Assembly (NCBI GenBank): GCA_016787415.1
Contig: JAEUUT010000092.1
Location: 1 to 64,000, forward strand
Origin: Saprospiraceae bacterium
Lineage (GTDB): Bacteria; Bacteroidota; Bacteroidia; Chitinophagales; Saprospiraceae
Direction of reading: 5' to 3'
DNA length: 64,000 bases
The notes beneath the pieces are model-generated. The model ran no database searches and had not been told where the DNA came from. It was given only the letters and a program-made list of their open reading frames with translations. The position numbers and the translations under genes are program-made. Position 1 is the first letter of the stretch. Each line of letters starts with the position of its first letter. Shown one piece after another: positions 43,701 to 51,962 of the stretch.

Positions 43701-45680
43701 ACACTGACGGATACCACGTTTGTATCAGACCCGATTCCTTCCGGTGCATACAGTGTGATGATTATGAATGCTGAAGGTTGCTCTTCGAAATTGGATGGTA
43801 CGGCTACCTGTGTATGTACGACCAATGCGGGCGTTATGCCTTCTGCGCAGGTAAATGTTTGTTTGCCGGGGCAAGCAAACATTGCTGCGGCTACAGGTAG
43901 CAACCTGGATGGCGATGATGTGCTTCAGTATGTCCTCTATCAGGACGCGGCACAATTGCCACAAACGGTACTTGCTGTCAGCAATACTCCTCAATTTACT
44001 TTGCAAAACGGTATGACTGCAGGAACTACATATTATGTGGCTGCAGTGGCCGGAAACGGACTTCCCAATAATGGAGGTGTCGACATCAGCGACCCTTGCT
44101 TGTCCATTTCAAATGCTACGCCTGTTGTTTTCCACAACCCACCTACGGCCAGTCTGATGGGAACAGATACTATTTGTCCAGGCGGCAGCGCAGCATTTCA
44201 GATCAATTTTACCGGAGCGGCGCCTTTTCAGTTTGTGTATTCGCTGAATACTTCGAATCAGCCGCAACTGGCAGCGCCTGGCACGACGTTTAATATCAAT
44301 ACCAGCAATGTGCAGGCCACACAAACTTTTGCTTTGGTATCGGTACAAGACGCATTTTGTGCCGGTACGGTTAGTGGTCAGGCACAAGTGGTTGTACGCC
44401 CGGTGATTGCTGCTTCTGTCAACAGTGATGTGACGATTTGTGCCGGTAATTCTACCACCCTGACGTTGACCCTGACAGGCGCGACTACCTATAATGTGAC
44501 CATTGGAGGTGGTGCATTGCCCATTCAACTGAGCAATATCGGAAGTGGTGCGCAGTTCGACGTTAGCCCTGGCGTCACCACTACTTACATGGTAACGGCC
44601 GCATCAGCACCGGGTAACACTTGTCCGGCAATTTTCGGGCCGAGCGCTACTGTAACGGTAACAACTTTGAGCGGCACGTCGACTGTCTCGGATTACAACG
44701 GGTTTAATGTCAGTTGCGCCGACGCCAGCGATGGCTCTATTACAGTAACCCCCAGCGGTGGAACTCCTCCGATTACGGCCGTATGGAATACCGGTGATAC
44801 GGGGCTACAACTGAACGGACTGGATGCCAGAGATTACAGTGTGGTATTTACCGACCAGACAGGATGCCGCGACAGTGCAGACTTTACATTGACTGCGCCA
44901 CCGGCAATTACGGTTGACTTTGCGGCCATAGAGCCTCGTTGTTTTGGCCAGAGCAATGGCAACGTGCTTATTCGCGCAGTTACAGGCGGTTCGGAACCAT
45001 ATTCGATTTCACTGAATTCTTTCAATACCGTATCCGATACCTTCCCGATTCTGTTCCAACAATTAAGCAGTGGCACCTACAGTCTCGAAATTGAAGATGC
45101 CAATGGTTGTATAGCCGAAGAGGAAGTGGATGTACCCGCACCTGCCGAATTGATCGTAAATGTAGGACCCGATCAAAGCATTGCGCTGGGCGATAGCACC
45201 GTACTGGAAGGCCTGACCAATGCATCTGCCATCGATACATTCATTTGGTCGCCCATAGCACATCTCAGCAACCCGGATTCTTTGATAACCTACGTGCGGC
45301 CACTCAATTCACAGGTGTACACCTTGACAGTTAGAGATACTTTTGGATGTATCGCCCGTGATGAAATGCTTTTGGTCGTCCGCCGCGATAACCGGATTTT
45401 CGTTCCGAATATCATCAATGCGAATTCTACCGAAAATGACGGGTTCACTGTATTTGGCGGCCCTGAACTGGAAGCCATCCGGTCGCTGCGCATCTATGAT
45501 CGCTGGGGAGAATTGTTGTTTGAAGGGCGTGATATTCCTAAAAACGACCCTACCATCGGCTGGCATGGCAAGGCGCGCGGCAAGGATGTAATGCCAGGCG
45601 TGTATATCTATATCATCGACGTAGTGATGTCGGATGGCAGCGAAGTGACGCTGACGGGTGATGTGACGGTGGTTAGGTGA
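37779..45680 (+). CDS. Giant T9SS type B secreted modular adhesin-like protein
   Basis: A 2633-residue cell-surface protein. A signal peptide ends near SVQTVSSQ; an internal ATG at 37821 gives a more usual signal length and may be the true start. An N-terminal jelly-roll-like domain (about 39-230) is followed by some eight short immunoglobulin/PKD-like modules of about 85 residues (VCxGQ...FTGTGPYTFVYSxNG). Four compound modules of about 250 residues follow, each with paired CNCVT/CSCLT motifs and FTFQPGMQ.G.TYY. Two SprB-type repeats (SGGTPPITAVWNTGD) come next, and the chain ends in the gliding-motility type B sorting domain (FVPNIINANSTENDGF...YIIDVVMSDG). Probably exported by type IX secretion for adhesion or matrix formation. 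Confidence 0.88.
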   Translation: MQYFTHTSADSSLRMFVRVIPFPLILFLCFSVQTVSSQVTIWQENFSGANQGWTATFNNCGNNFVAGVASGAPAAPTGITYPSFRLNDVEGNCCTANINDGGDNDGEWVTNPIDISNYCNISLFANWGASGPMECDYNAAPSYGCTGTPADNGHDQLVFEYSIDGGPWTQFYYVCGSGADQSVPGFAIGGASGDPGSSGTATATGLNGGTIQIRISGANKANDEFYFWDNVRVSGIQKPTVNQPADITVCTGQNVVVPAFTGTGMPAPTYTWTNSNPGASGIGLAASGTGNIATYASPSGVTTTRVGTITVTPTSAGCPGDPVTFTITINPGMMPTLGTADLCTNSGIFSLNNIRDPLVPTGTWSGPGVTGTNFNPSAQNGVVNLTFTPTGACAGPPAMTTITVSPAPTASFSPTTPVCSGSDATLTINFTGTGPWNFNLLAGAVPLGSFTANSTPFQVQVTPTGNTTYNLQGLMDANCSGANASVLQTVTAAPTGVLSLVGSNNICEGQNATISVNFSGGTAPYTFVYAINGTDQPPLTTNLDPFQFPVQITEFSMITLTSVTASGCTGTGSGTANVNMKPTPTAALTPGNATICNGQSIPLEVVLTGTPPYTVIYSINGVSQTPVNTATSFFNINAAPTSGVNTYTLVSVTGSSCAGTVTGTFVVTVGSPPTATLSGGGNVCQGQSANLTVTFSGTGPYTFNYTENGTAKPAVTTSSNPYSLAVTPSVDASYVLTSVDVSGCVGTVSGSASVTVSTAPSGQLQNGGNLVCGGQSDTLHFDFMGPGPYTFVYSVNGVNQPPITTPNTTYVIPVTPPIGMYDYVLESVSGPGCPGFAGGTYSLEVTGSVTAAFSGTDTVCAGTPTNLTINFTGVGPYTVDYTANGVAQTQIITTNNPHVFSVTPASTTSYLLTNVSSGGCNGTVSGNPVVTVATAPTGLVSGGEQICTNGPGTTIDFTFTGPGPYTFVYSANNVAQPPITTNNPNYSIPVSPTSGTIYRLVSLTNGQCTGTVNGQAIVFVFTPPTAVLSGSNTFCNAVDTSVMIDFTGTQPFIVVYSIDGVVQPPDTTFEDPYFIPVSTNTTTIYELLSVESPGCTGVAQGSATITINYPPSYTNLQLSCNSLQNNYVVSFEVLNATLPLTLVSGSVPGTFTGNIFTSSSIPQANSYSFVFHDANNCGDITVSGPSTCNCVTSAGTMDLTDTIEACVDGTATAVHNNNFIDDGNDVLRFILHTNPASPVGTILAWNTTPSFTFQPGMQAGVTYYISAVAGNPDVSGHVDFADICVKVSQGTPVIFRPLPTATLGADGSVCAGNQFLIPVTLTGVPPYALTWALNGVQQPTQTGIPSSSFQLAIQPAVNTTVTLVSVSDARCMAAVTDTAVITVNTAPQIQNLNISCNLTTQTYVVQFIAIGNAPFNVSGLPGAFVNDTFTSLPIPNVTDYSFQLTDANNCGQTSAMGMSNCSCLTAAGVMDQTPVTVCYSDLLTVAATTLDTLDPNDVRMYILHDQPGETPIGTIWAWNNVPEFTFQPGMQTGITYYVSAIVGNPDGNGLINLNDPCLDVAEGTPVVFNGLIGTLGSFDTLVCPGTPLQLTVNFAGTTPFSFTITRTGSTDTTFTGIGDDSFTWTIAPTQSTTIQLDSVSDQYCTDGTVSGIVNIAVASSPSIQNVQTVCDENTATYTVTFDIVGGTAPFTTSGNTGTLTGTQFVSDPIPFNAGYNFIVQDTFNCSQDTLAGASPCSCTTLAGTMNTASQTLCDGFMATFTAPTGTVLGAGDVLVYYLVTGGATPATWTVVDSSSTPQFNFNSTTMTSGTVYTVVAVAGNPQGAGVNPADPCISFTPGPTLTWREPVTATLSGDTTICQGQAFSLNVDFTGQGFYTLNYTANGTSNTVSTTSNPFPLIPMTPTGTTNYVLTSVTGAGGCSGTVSGMATVTIATPPQAVNVQTTCDFATETFTLTFDISNGADPNSTYTVSGVTGTLTDTTFVSDPIPSGAYSVMIMNAEGCSSKLDGTATCVCTTNAGVMPSAQVNVCLPGQANIAAATGSNLDGDDVLQYVLYQDAAQLPQTVLAVSNTPQFTLQNGMTAGTTYYVAAVAGNGLPNNGGVDISDPCLSISNATPVVFHNPPTASLMGTDTICPGGSAAFQINFTGAAPFQFVYSLNTSNQPQLAAPGTTFNINTSNVQATQTFALVSVQDAFCAGTVSGQAQVVVRPVIAASVNSDVTICAGNSTTLTLTLTGATTYNVTIGGGALPIQLSNIGSGAQFDVSPGVTTTYMVTAASAPGNTCPAIFGPSATVTVTTLSGTSTVSDYNGFNVSCADASDGSITVTPSGGTPPITAVWNTGDTGLQLNGLDARDYSVVFTDQTGCRDSADFTLTAPPAITVDFAAIEPRCFGQSNGNVLIRAVTGGSEPYSISLNSFNTVSDTFPILFQQLSSGTYSLEIEDANGCIAEEEVDVPAPAELIVNVGPDQSIALGDSTVLEGLTNASAIDTFIWSPIAHLSNPDSLITYVRPLNSQVYTLTVRDTFGCIARDEMLLVVRRDNRIFVPNIINANSTENDGFTVFGGPELEAIRSLRIYDRWGELLFEGRDIPKNDPTIGWHGKARGKDVMPGVYIYIIDVVMSDGSEVTLTGDVTVVR

Positions 45681-45902
45681 GTGTTGGTGAGGGTTGATGA
45701 GGGTTGATAAAAAGGGTTGATGAGGGTTGATAAATGGCCACTCGATGAACGGGAATTCTTACCTACCCCGAGCGGCCACTTATCAACCCTCATCAACCTT
45801 ATCAACCCTCATCAACCTTATCAACCCTCATCAACCTCATCAACCCTTATCAACCTCATCAACCCTTATCAACCTCATCAACCTCATCAACCCTCACCAA
45901 CA
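45681..45902. repeat. Palindrome, GGGTTGATRA decamer family with expanded right arm
   Basis: The left arm (about 45681-45735) holds four GGGTTGATGA/GGGTTGATAA units; the right arm (about 45780-45902) holds a dozen or so complementary units, so the arms are unequal. The apex carries CTCGATGAAC (45741-45750) and ACCCCGAG (45765-45772), both conserved in the members at 56711 and 60106. The rest of the gap to the astacin gene (45903-46013) shows nothing beyond a short AT-rich leader. Confidence 0.93.
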
Positions 45903-46013
45903 CTTTAATATAACTTTAAGTCTCCGCGCGCCCGCGCCTCATAATTTTTTGGCTTCCTATTCAGTTAAGGAGTATTCTTTTCAATCAACAAAGCATACTT
46001 ACAAAAACTGAAT

Positions 46014-47246
46014 ATGAAGCTGATTATCATTGCGTTTTCCCTCTGTATTATTTTTCCACTGCTTGCCAAGGCGCAAGAAAAAGAAGAAGATAACTACCGA
46101 ATCTGCACTGAAATAGTGTTGAATCCCGGGGAGGTAACAGACACACCGGATTTACCACCGGGGCTGACGGCAAAAGCCGTTGCTTTTAAGCCCGAACTTG
46201 GCAAATACTGGCCCAATGGCCGTGTGCTCAAAGTTGGTTTCATCGGTGGCGATGAAGCCATGCGCAATCGCGTGATCAAATATGCCAGAGAATGGTCGAC
46301 AGTGGCCAATATTCGTTTCCAGTTTGTGGAGAAAGGTGAAACAGACCTTCGAGTAGCCTTTACACAGGGTATGGGTACCTGGTCGCTGATTGGTACGGAC
46401 GCGAGTCAGATGCCGCAATACAAACCTACTATCAATTTTGGCTGGTTCAATAAAAGAATGCCGGAAGCGGAATACCGGGCCACAATTCTGCACGAATTTG
46501 GGCACGCATTAGGGCTGCTTCATGAACATCAGCACCCGCTCGGTGGAATTCCATGGGATAAACCCAAACTCTACAATTTTTACCTGCGCACACAAGGCTG
46601 GGATCAGTCGATGGTAGACCAGCAGGTGCTAAAACACTACAATACCAATAAAACGCAGTACAGCCAGTACGATCCATATTCTATTATGCACTACCCTATC
46701 CCGAATAGCCTGACGATGGGCGATTTTGAAGTGGGCATGAATATGGATCTTTCTGCGACAGACAAGGCCTTTATCAACAAGGTATATCCCAGGAAAAATG
46801 GTATTCCTGCTGCAACGCCGCCTGCCGAGAAACCCATGGTTCGTAGCAAGCCAACCACGCCAACGCGGACAAAACCGGTGGCTACCAGCAGCGGGCTCAG
46901 CATCACATTTCGGGATATGTTGCCGGAGACTCAAACCCGGGAACAGGTATGGATTACCCTCGATGGCGTGACACGCACGTTTGTGCTGGATCAGGAAGGC
47001 AGCCAGGCTGGAAAAATAACATTCAATTTTCCCGGTGAAGGGCGGTATTCGTACGTGGTTCGTACCAAAACAACTTTTTTGGAGCGCGTCAACGGCCGCT
47101 TGCAGGAACGTACACTGAATGGATACAGCGAAGGAGAAATGCTGGTACGCAAAAATGCCGTCTATGACCTAGCCATTGGTAAAAACTACAACGACCGATG
47201 GTTTGAGGTGAAATTATTGCCTGCTTCCGGTTCAAAAGTGCGGTAG
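46014..47246 (+). CDS. Astacin-family (M12A) zinc metalloprotease, exported
   Basis: A 410-residue protein with a signal peptide (MKLIIIAFSLCIIFPLLAKA). The catalytic domain spans about 65-275. The zinc motif HEFGHALGLLHEHQHP (H160, E161, H164, H170) is the extended astacin form, and SIMHY (223-227) is the Met-turn, with the tyrosine as fifth ligand. A proline/threonine linker and a C-terminal beta domain of about 100 residues follow. The beta domain is not a classical T9SS tail, so the export route past the periplasm is unclear. It sits behind the giant adhesin, which it could process, but that is speculation. Confidence 0.9.
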   Translation: MKLIIIAFSLCIIFPLLAKAQEKEEDNYRICTEIVLNPGEVTDTPDLPPGLTAKAVAFKPELGKYWPNGRVLKVGFIGGDEAMRNRVIKYAREWSTVANIRFQFVEKGETDLRVAFTQGMGTWSLIGTDASQMPQYKPTINFGWFNKRMPEAEYRATILHEFGHALGLLHEHQHPLGGIPWDKPKLYNFYLRTQGWDQSMVDQQVLKHYNTNKTQYSQYDPYSIMHYPIPNSLTMGDFEVGMNMDLSATDKAFINKVYPRKNGIPAATPPAEKPMVRSKPTTPTRTKPVATSSGLSITFRDMLPETQTREQVWITLDGVTRTFVLDQEGSQAGKITFNFPGEGRYSYVVRTKTTFLERVNGRLQERTLNGYSEGEMLVRKNAVYDLAIGKNYNDRWFEVKLLPASGSKVR

Positions 47247-47257
47247 AAATAACCTCC

Positions 47258-48766
47258 TCAAAAGGTTTTGATATTGTTCGAAACATCCACATCCCCGGAC
47301 AAATGTTCGGGGTCAATTTCTATTTTCCGAATGGTTTCAAAAGGATGGTTCAGTTTGAACTGGTAAGTTTTTTGTCCACTATTCCATACCTCCTTTTCAT
47401 GGGTACGCTGCAATTCGGTGGGAATGTACCAGGTTTTTGTAGTACTGTCAGCAAAAGTCACCTGTAGAACAATCGGCAAAACAGTGCCTCTTATACGTTC
47501 CAGTTCAATAGAAACGGCATTTTCTCCGGCAGATTTGACCGTCTTGATAGCGTAGTCTGCTTGTGTACGTGTATTGGAATATTGTTCCCAAAGCCAGTCG
47601 AGTTCATAACCTGAAGCGCGCTCCAGGATATGAATACTTTCTTCGGCAGAAGGGCTGCCAAAGCGATACCTGGGGAGTATTTGGGCAAGTCCTTTGCGAA
47701 AAGCATCATCGCCTGCTGCGTAGATAAATTGTTTGAGTAGGTAATTGTTTTTCAGCAGGTTATTCTGAAAGTCCCAGGAAATGACTGGCGTCAGATCAGG
47801 CATGGAAGATTTGGAGGAGAAAACAATCATTGGAAATTCGGCCCTGAGTTCACCTGCCTCTACCACAGATAGTTGTGGGTAGTGGTAAGACAGGAAACGT
47901 TGTTCAAAGTTGCCGAGTTCTGACTCGATATCTTCCAGTTGGTGTTCGTTATTGAGGGCAAATGAATGCAGGATGAGTCCATTTCGCACTTGTTTTTTTT
48001 GATGTTTGAAATCTGGATCGGCTGCCCAGCCAAAATCGTTTACCTGATCTGCCTGAAATTTCCAAACGCTTATCAGTCCATAGTTGGGTTTTACGGTACC
48101 CCCCGAATTTTCATAGCCATAACCAATGTTATCTGCATTAGCCAGAACGCCGGTGCCAGCCACCATATACTTCTGAGGCAAGGTAATTTCCACCTTGTAC
48201 GAACCGAATTCTCCTGAATAGTCGGGTTCGTATGGCGATCCCAGGTGCCAACCCAAACGATCGTACACACAGGCTTGTGGGTACCAGTGCAAAAAAACGT
48301 AATCGACTCCCGATGGCGCATTGCGTCCTGCTCCTCCACTAAATACCGGAATATCTGCCTGCCAGGCAATGGTGTACGTGTCGGCATCTCCCGGCAGCAA
48401 TGGCCTGCTGAGTTTAATTTCAAGAAGGCTCTGACTCATACTTTGCGGTGCGACAGCGTCATCTTCCCGGGAATCTATGATGTCAAAATCGATGGCTACA
48501 CCATTTTGCTGTACAGCAAAAATATTGTATTTCGACGACACAGATGCTTTCCTACCGTGCCATGCCAGGTGGAAATAGATGTAACGAAGGGTATCAGGAG
48601 AGGAATTGGTGTACTTTACACGTTGCCTGGCCTGCACGGAATTGGTTTGATCATCCAGTCGTACATCAATTTGATAATCAACCTGTTGACGCCAGTTTTG
48701 TGCGACAAGTGAAACACTGGTGACAAACAGGATAAAAGCCGGAAAGATTGTTTTGAGGAAGTGCAT
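47258..48766 (-). CDS. M1 aminopeptidase-like protein lacking the zinc site
   Basis: A 502-residue exported protein (signal peptide about 1-22). The N-terminal M1-type beta domain is recognisable (VDYQIDVRLDDQTNSVQAR, YIYFHLAWHG, YQPDYSGEFG-like GSPYEPDYSGEFGSYKVEITLP). The C-terminal part (FRKGLAQILPRYRFGSPSAEE, SGYELDWLWEQYSNTRTQADYAI) fits the helical domain after the active site. Between EFPMIVFSS and NNLLKNNYLLKQ the segment that should carry HExxH and its third ligand is missing in frame, and HExxH occurs nowhere else. It is therefore probably a non-enzymatic binding protein. Full-length family members have about 600 residues. Confidence 0.78.
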   Translation of the reverse strand: MHFLKTIFPAFILFVTSVSLVAQNWRQQVDYQIDVRLDDQTNSVQARQRVKYTNSSPDTLRYIYFHLAWHGRKASVSSKYNIFAVQQNGVAIDFDIIDSREDDAVAPQSMSQSLLEIKLSRPLLPGDADTYTIAWQADIPVFSGGAGRNAPSGVDYVFLHWYPQACVYDRLGWHLGSPYEPDYSGEFGSYKVEITLPQKYMVAGTGVLANADNIGYGYENSGGTVKPNYGLISVWKFQADQVNDFGWAADPDFKHQKKQVRNGLILHSFALNNEHQLEDIESELGNFEQRFLSYHYPQLSVVEAGELRAEFPMIVFSSKSSMPDLTPVISWDFQNNLLKNNYLLKQFIYAAGDDAFRKGLAQILPRYRFGSPSAEESIHILERASGYELDWLWEQYSNTRTQADYAIKTVKSAGENAVSIELERIRGTVLPIVLQVTFADSTTKTWYIPTELQRTHEKEVWNSGQKTYQFKLNHPFETIRKIEIDPEHLSGDVDVSNNIKTF

Positions 48767-48810
48767 TTCAATTTTTTTTCACCTGTTGTGACCGACGCAG
48801 CGCAGTACGT

Positions 48811-49206
48811 TCATTTTGTATTGGAGGCCATCAACAGTTTCATTTCATATATTTTGCCAGCCTCCATAACTAGGCCGGCTTGTTCAAGGCTTTTCAGGCC
48901 TGTCATTTGTACGCGCAGCGCATAGTCGCCCGGGGCCACAATAAATGTGCAGGAGCCATATTCGTTTGTTACTTTACCATGCATTTTGTCGATGTCGCGT
49001 CGGAGTAACACCGTGGCGCCGAGTATGGGCCCGCCAACACCGGCTTCAAAGATTTGTACATGCAAAACAGCCCTGTTGTTTTCGGCAGTTCCAGTGGCTT
49101 TGAACGACAACAATTCGCTTTCAAGGGGCGCGCTATTTTGTGCTATTAAGCCGTATGGAAGAATGGTTAAAAGGAGAAAAAGGCGGAAAATAGGATGTTG
49201 GAACAT
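48811..49206 (-). CDS. Small exported protein with carboxypeptidase-regulatory-like fold
   Basis: A 131-residue protein with a signal peptide (FRLFLLLTILPYGLIAQ). The mature part is a single CarboxypepD_reg-like beta-sandwich: GGPILGATVLLRRDIDKMHG, NEYGSCTFIVAPGDYALRVQ. Such domains occur at the N-termini of outer-membrane TonB receptors but here stand alone. It precedes the M1-like gene on the same strand by 44 bp. Function unknown. Confidence 0.72.
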   Translation of the reverse strand: MFQHPIFRLFLLLTILPYGLIAQNSAPLESELLSFKATGTAENNRAVLHVQIFEAGVGGPILGATVLLRRDIDKMHGKVTNEYGSCTFIVAPGDYALRVQMTGLKSLEQAGLVMEAGKIYEMKLLMASNTK

Positions 49207-49276
49207 AGTCGATTAAATTTTATAGCATGCCATGCAAACAGCATACACTTTAAAAATCCGAAACATACGAACAGAA

Positions 49277-51901
49277 TTAAAATCTGCGTACTACCGAGAT
49301 CGTCCGTTTGAAATTTTTTACATCACCACCTGCATTGAACAGTTCGACAAACAGGATATAAATGCCGGGGCGTACCCGGGCGCCTTCGTCAGATTCACCA
49401 TCCCAACGCACAACGCCATCAGTACCGATCAATTGGTATTTAATGACTTTCCGCACTGGAAGGCCTCCTGCATCGAAAATGGTAAAATTGGCTTCGTAGC
49501 CTTCTTCCGGTAGCGAATACTGCAATTCAGCAAAATCCTCGTAACCATCATCGTCTGGAGAAATACGATCCGACACTAAATGAATCAGGTCATCTGCATT
49601 GTCCGGTACTGCGCCCAGTCGCTGGGAATTGGGCAAGGTGGGAGAGCCCGGCTCGCCCGTCAACAGAGGCGATGCAGAGGTCCAGTTGGATCGTTCGTTG
49701 GTGGGTTCTGTCGCCCGTATGCGTTCCAGCGCTACCCCATCTCTGTCACTGCTGGAAAACAGGGCATTATGCCAGTTATCGGAATAATTGAGCGAATCGA
49801 CCGTGATGGTTTCTCCGTTTTTTGCCCAGTATAAAGTAACATTATCCTCGTCGTCGGCAAGCGAAGGCATATTTTGTCGAATCACATCACGCGGGTAAAT
49901 ATTTTGATATGTATTCAGCACAAAGTCGCGATCGGCAGTAAACACATGGTATTTTCCTGGAAGCGCCAGTTGCATGGTAGTGAGCGGCTCGGTGTCGGCC
50001 AAATTATTGAAATTGGCAATAAAGAATTCAGACCACCTGAAAATTTTGGCGCTGCGGTTGAACAATTCAACATAACGCGAGCCGCCAGTTGGCGGATTAA
50101 ACAGAATTTCATTGATGATAATATCCTGAAAATCAGGCTTTTCTGGCAAACCGGTCAGAATGGTATCCGTAGTGGCCAAGGCGTTTCCTTTACAATCAAG
50201 TATAGTGTTCTGAAAAGTAAGGGTGTACACAATGGCTGCCTGCAAGGGCTCGGACAACAGGAGCCGCAATTGCAAACGCTCGGGAGCAGGAAGTACAGAG
50301 GCAATTTGTCGTGCCGGAGTTAATTGGTAGCGTTCGGGTTGCAATGCCGTAGTATAATCCAGTCCTTCTGTAAACGTCAGCACAATCTCCGAACTGTTTT
50401 CAGGTATGGCAAACAAGGGGCGAGGTTGTTTGGTATCAGGCGCATCGTCGTAAGCGGCATTTTTATAACCCGGCGTACCGCCTGGCAAAGATGGGCAGGA
50501 ACGCCAGTTGTCCTGTCCCAGGCAGGGCAGATCCGGATTGATTCGCTCCAGGCTCCAACCACCGCCTCCCTTGCCCTCGTCTGTGTGCCATTCGGAAGTG
50601 TAAGAAACACGGTCTATGACAAGGCCGGCAGCAGTAGTCAGTGTTAAGACGTCGCCTTCATTGTTCAGGGCCGTGGTGCTCAGGGTAACCGGCAAAACAG
50701 TATCCAAAGAAACCGGCAGCATGGCTGATGCGCTGGAAGTGGGTGTGAGCACTGCAAAACGGCCAGGATACAATAGTGTTGACGGCAGTGGCTGCGGCGT
50801 GGTTCCATTGTCTGAAATGCGCAAGGTACCCAGGTCGATGATTTTGTCCGACCGGTTGAAAATTTCAAGCCATTCCACTTCGGGTAGCCCCGGCGATGGG
50901 GACGGGTCAGCCATTATCTCATTAATAATAAGGTCAAAGGCGTCCGCCAATCCAATATTAACATATTGAAAATCAATTGATTGTGTGGAAATTGAATTTC
51001 CTGAAAGATCCTCAATGGCATTGACTTCAACCGAATATTGTCCGGTAGAAAGCGGCGAAGCAAGTGAAAGCACCACCGTTTTGTTGTCGTTTTGCAACAC
51101 AGCAGAAAGCGGCTGCCCTACCCCACCCGATATATTGTAGTGAACAGGGTTGTTTGCAGTTTCGGGGTTCAGGTCTTCATTAAAAACAAGCAAAATTTGG
51201 TTGGCATTGGCAACTGAAACGCTTGTCAGTTGAGGCGGAGTCGTGTCCGGCAAATCCGGAACGATTGAAATGTTGTCAAAATGGAAGTTGGCGGTATTGC
51301 TCGAAGTATAAACACATTGAAAGCCGAAAAAACGATCTAGTCCGCCGCCGTAGGTTGCATCAGTAAAAGAAAATTGTGGCTGCAAGGCGCCGGAAGGTTG
51401 TGCCGCTTCCAGCGACCATTGTCCACTCACGCTACGCACCATTTTCAGGTGCAGGTTGGGGCTGCTGGCTACCAGCGCAGCCTGCCCGATGGCCAGCAAG
51501 GTTTTGACACCGGCATCCTGCCTGAACATTCGGATGGCATCCTGGCTACCTGTTTCGCCCATTTCCAGAAAATAGCCATTGCAGTTGGTAAAGTCGGCTT
51601 GATCACATAACAGGTATATTCGCAGGTAATTCTGGCTGGATGGCGCGAAAGCCATCCGAAAATCAAGGTCCCAGATAGCGCTGTCCGGAATATTTCCCTG
51701 TACCGAAAGCATGGAGACGCCTGCTGCCGGTGCATTCAGTTGTAGTTCACCAGATGCGTTCACGATGAATGCGCTTACATCGCCCGACCATGTGGGATTC
51801 TGGCTAAAATCACCATCTGAAAAGTTGTCCAGAATCTGGCTTTGAACGACGGAAGGCTGAAATAAAACGGTGATAATCAACAATAAAAGCGGTCGGAACA
51901 T
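49277..51901 (-). CDS. Exported lamin-tail-domain protein with C-terminal FlgD-like sorting region
   Basis: An 874-residue protein. Signal peptide 1-22; a concanavalin-like domain about 25-210; SbsA/Big_5-like domains (TPPQLTSVSVANANQILLVF); a lamin-tail domain around 315-450 (LIINEIMADPSPSPGLPEVE); another Big_5-like segment; and a second lamin-tail domain about 580-720 (IIINEILFNPPTGGSRYVEL). The last 90 residues (ISPDDDGYEDFAELQYSLPE, GRVRPGIYILFVELF-like GARVRPGIYILFVELF) are a FlgD-like/T9SS tail. Lamin-tail domains in such proteins often accompany secreted nucleases or are surface-binding modules. It is divergent from the SH3 protein gene. Confidence 0.85.
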   Translation of the reverse strand: MFRPLLLLIITVLFQPSVVQSQILDNFSDGDFSQNPTWSGDVSAFIVNASGELQLNAPAAGVSMLSVQGNIPDSAIWDLDFRMAFAPSSQNYLRIYLLCDQADFTNCNGYFLEMGETGSQDAIRMFRQDAGVKTLLAIGQAALVASSPNLHLKMVRSVSGQWSLEAAQPSGALQPQFSFTDATYGGGLDRFFGFQCVYTSSNTANFHFDNISIVPDLPDTTPPQLTSVSVANANQILLVFNEDLNPETANNPVHYNISGGVGQPLSAVLQNDNKTVVLSLASPLSTGQYSVEVNAIEDLSGNSISTQSIDFQYVNIGLADAFDLIINEIMADPSPSPGLPEVEWLEIFNRSDKIIDLGTLRISDNGTTPQPLPSTLLYPGRFAVLTPTSSASAMLPVSLDTVLPVTLSTTALNNEGDVLTLTTAAGLVIDRVSYTSEWHTDEGKGGGGWSLERINPDLPCLGQDNWRSCPSLPGGTPGYKNAAYDDAPDTKQPRPLFAIPENSSEIVLTFTEGLDYTTALQPERYQLTPARQIASVLPAPERLQLRLLLSEPLQAAIVYTLTFQNTILDCKGNALATTDTILTGLPEKPDFQDIIINEILFNPPTGGSRYVELFNRSAKIFRWSEFFIANFNNLADTEPLTTMQLALPGKYHVFTADRDFVLNTYQNIYPRDVIRQNMPSLADDEDNVTLYWAKNGETITVDSLNYSDNWHNALFSSSDRDGVALERIRATEPTNERSNWTSASPLLTGEPGSPTLPNSQRLGAVPDNADDLIHLVSDRISPDDDGYEDFAELQYSLPEEGYEANFTIFDAGGLPVRKVIKYQLIGTDGVVRWDGESDEGARVRPGIYILFVELFNAGGDVKNFKRTISVVRRF

Positions 51902-51962
51902 AGATTGATTGGTTTCGTATCGGGAAGGTACGGCATTTGTTCATTTTAAAGGGTTTTGCAAC

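Noticed and set aside
45780..45902. A repeat array that might be taken for a CRISPR array
   Set aside because: The units are contiguous decamers without unique spacers, and no cas genes are nearby.
45717..46011. Open frames rich in INPHQPSSTL words
   Set aside because: They are translations of the GGGTTGATRA repeat arms and not genes.
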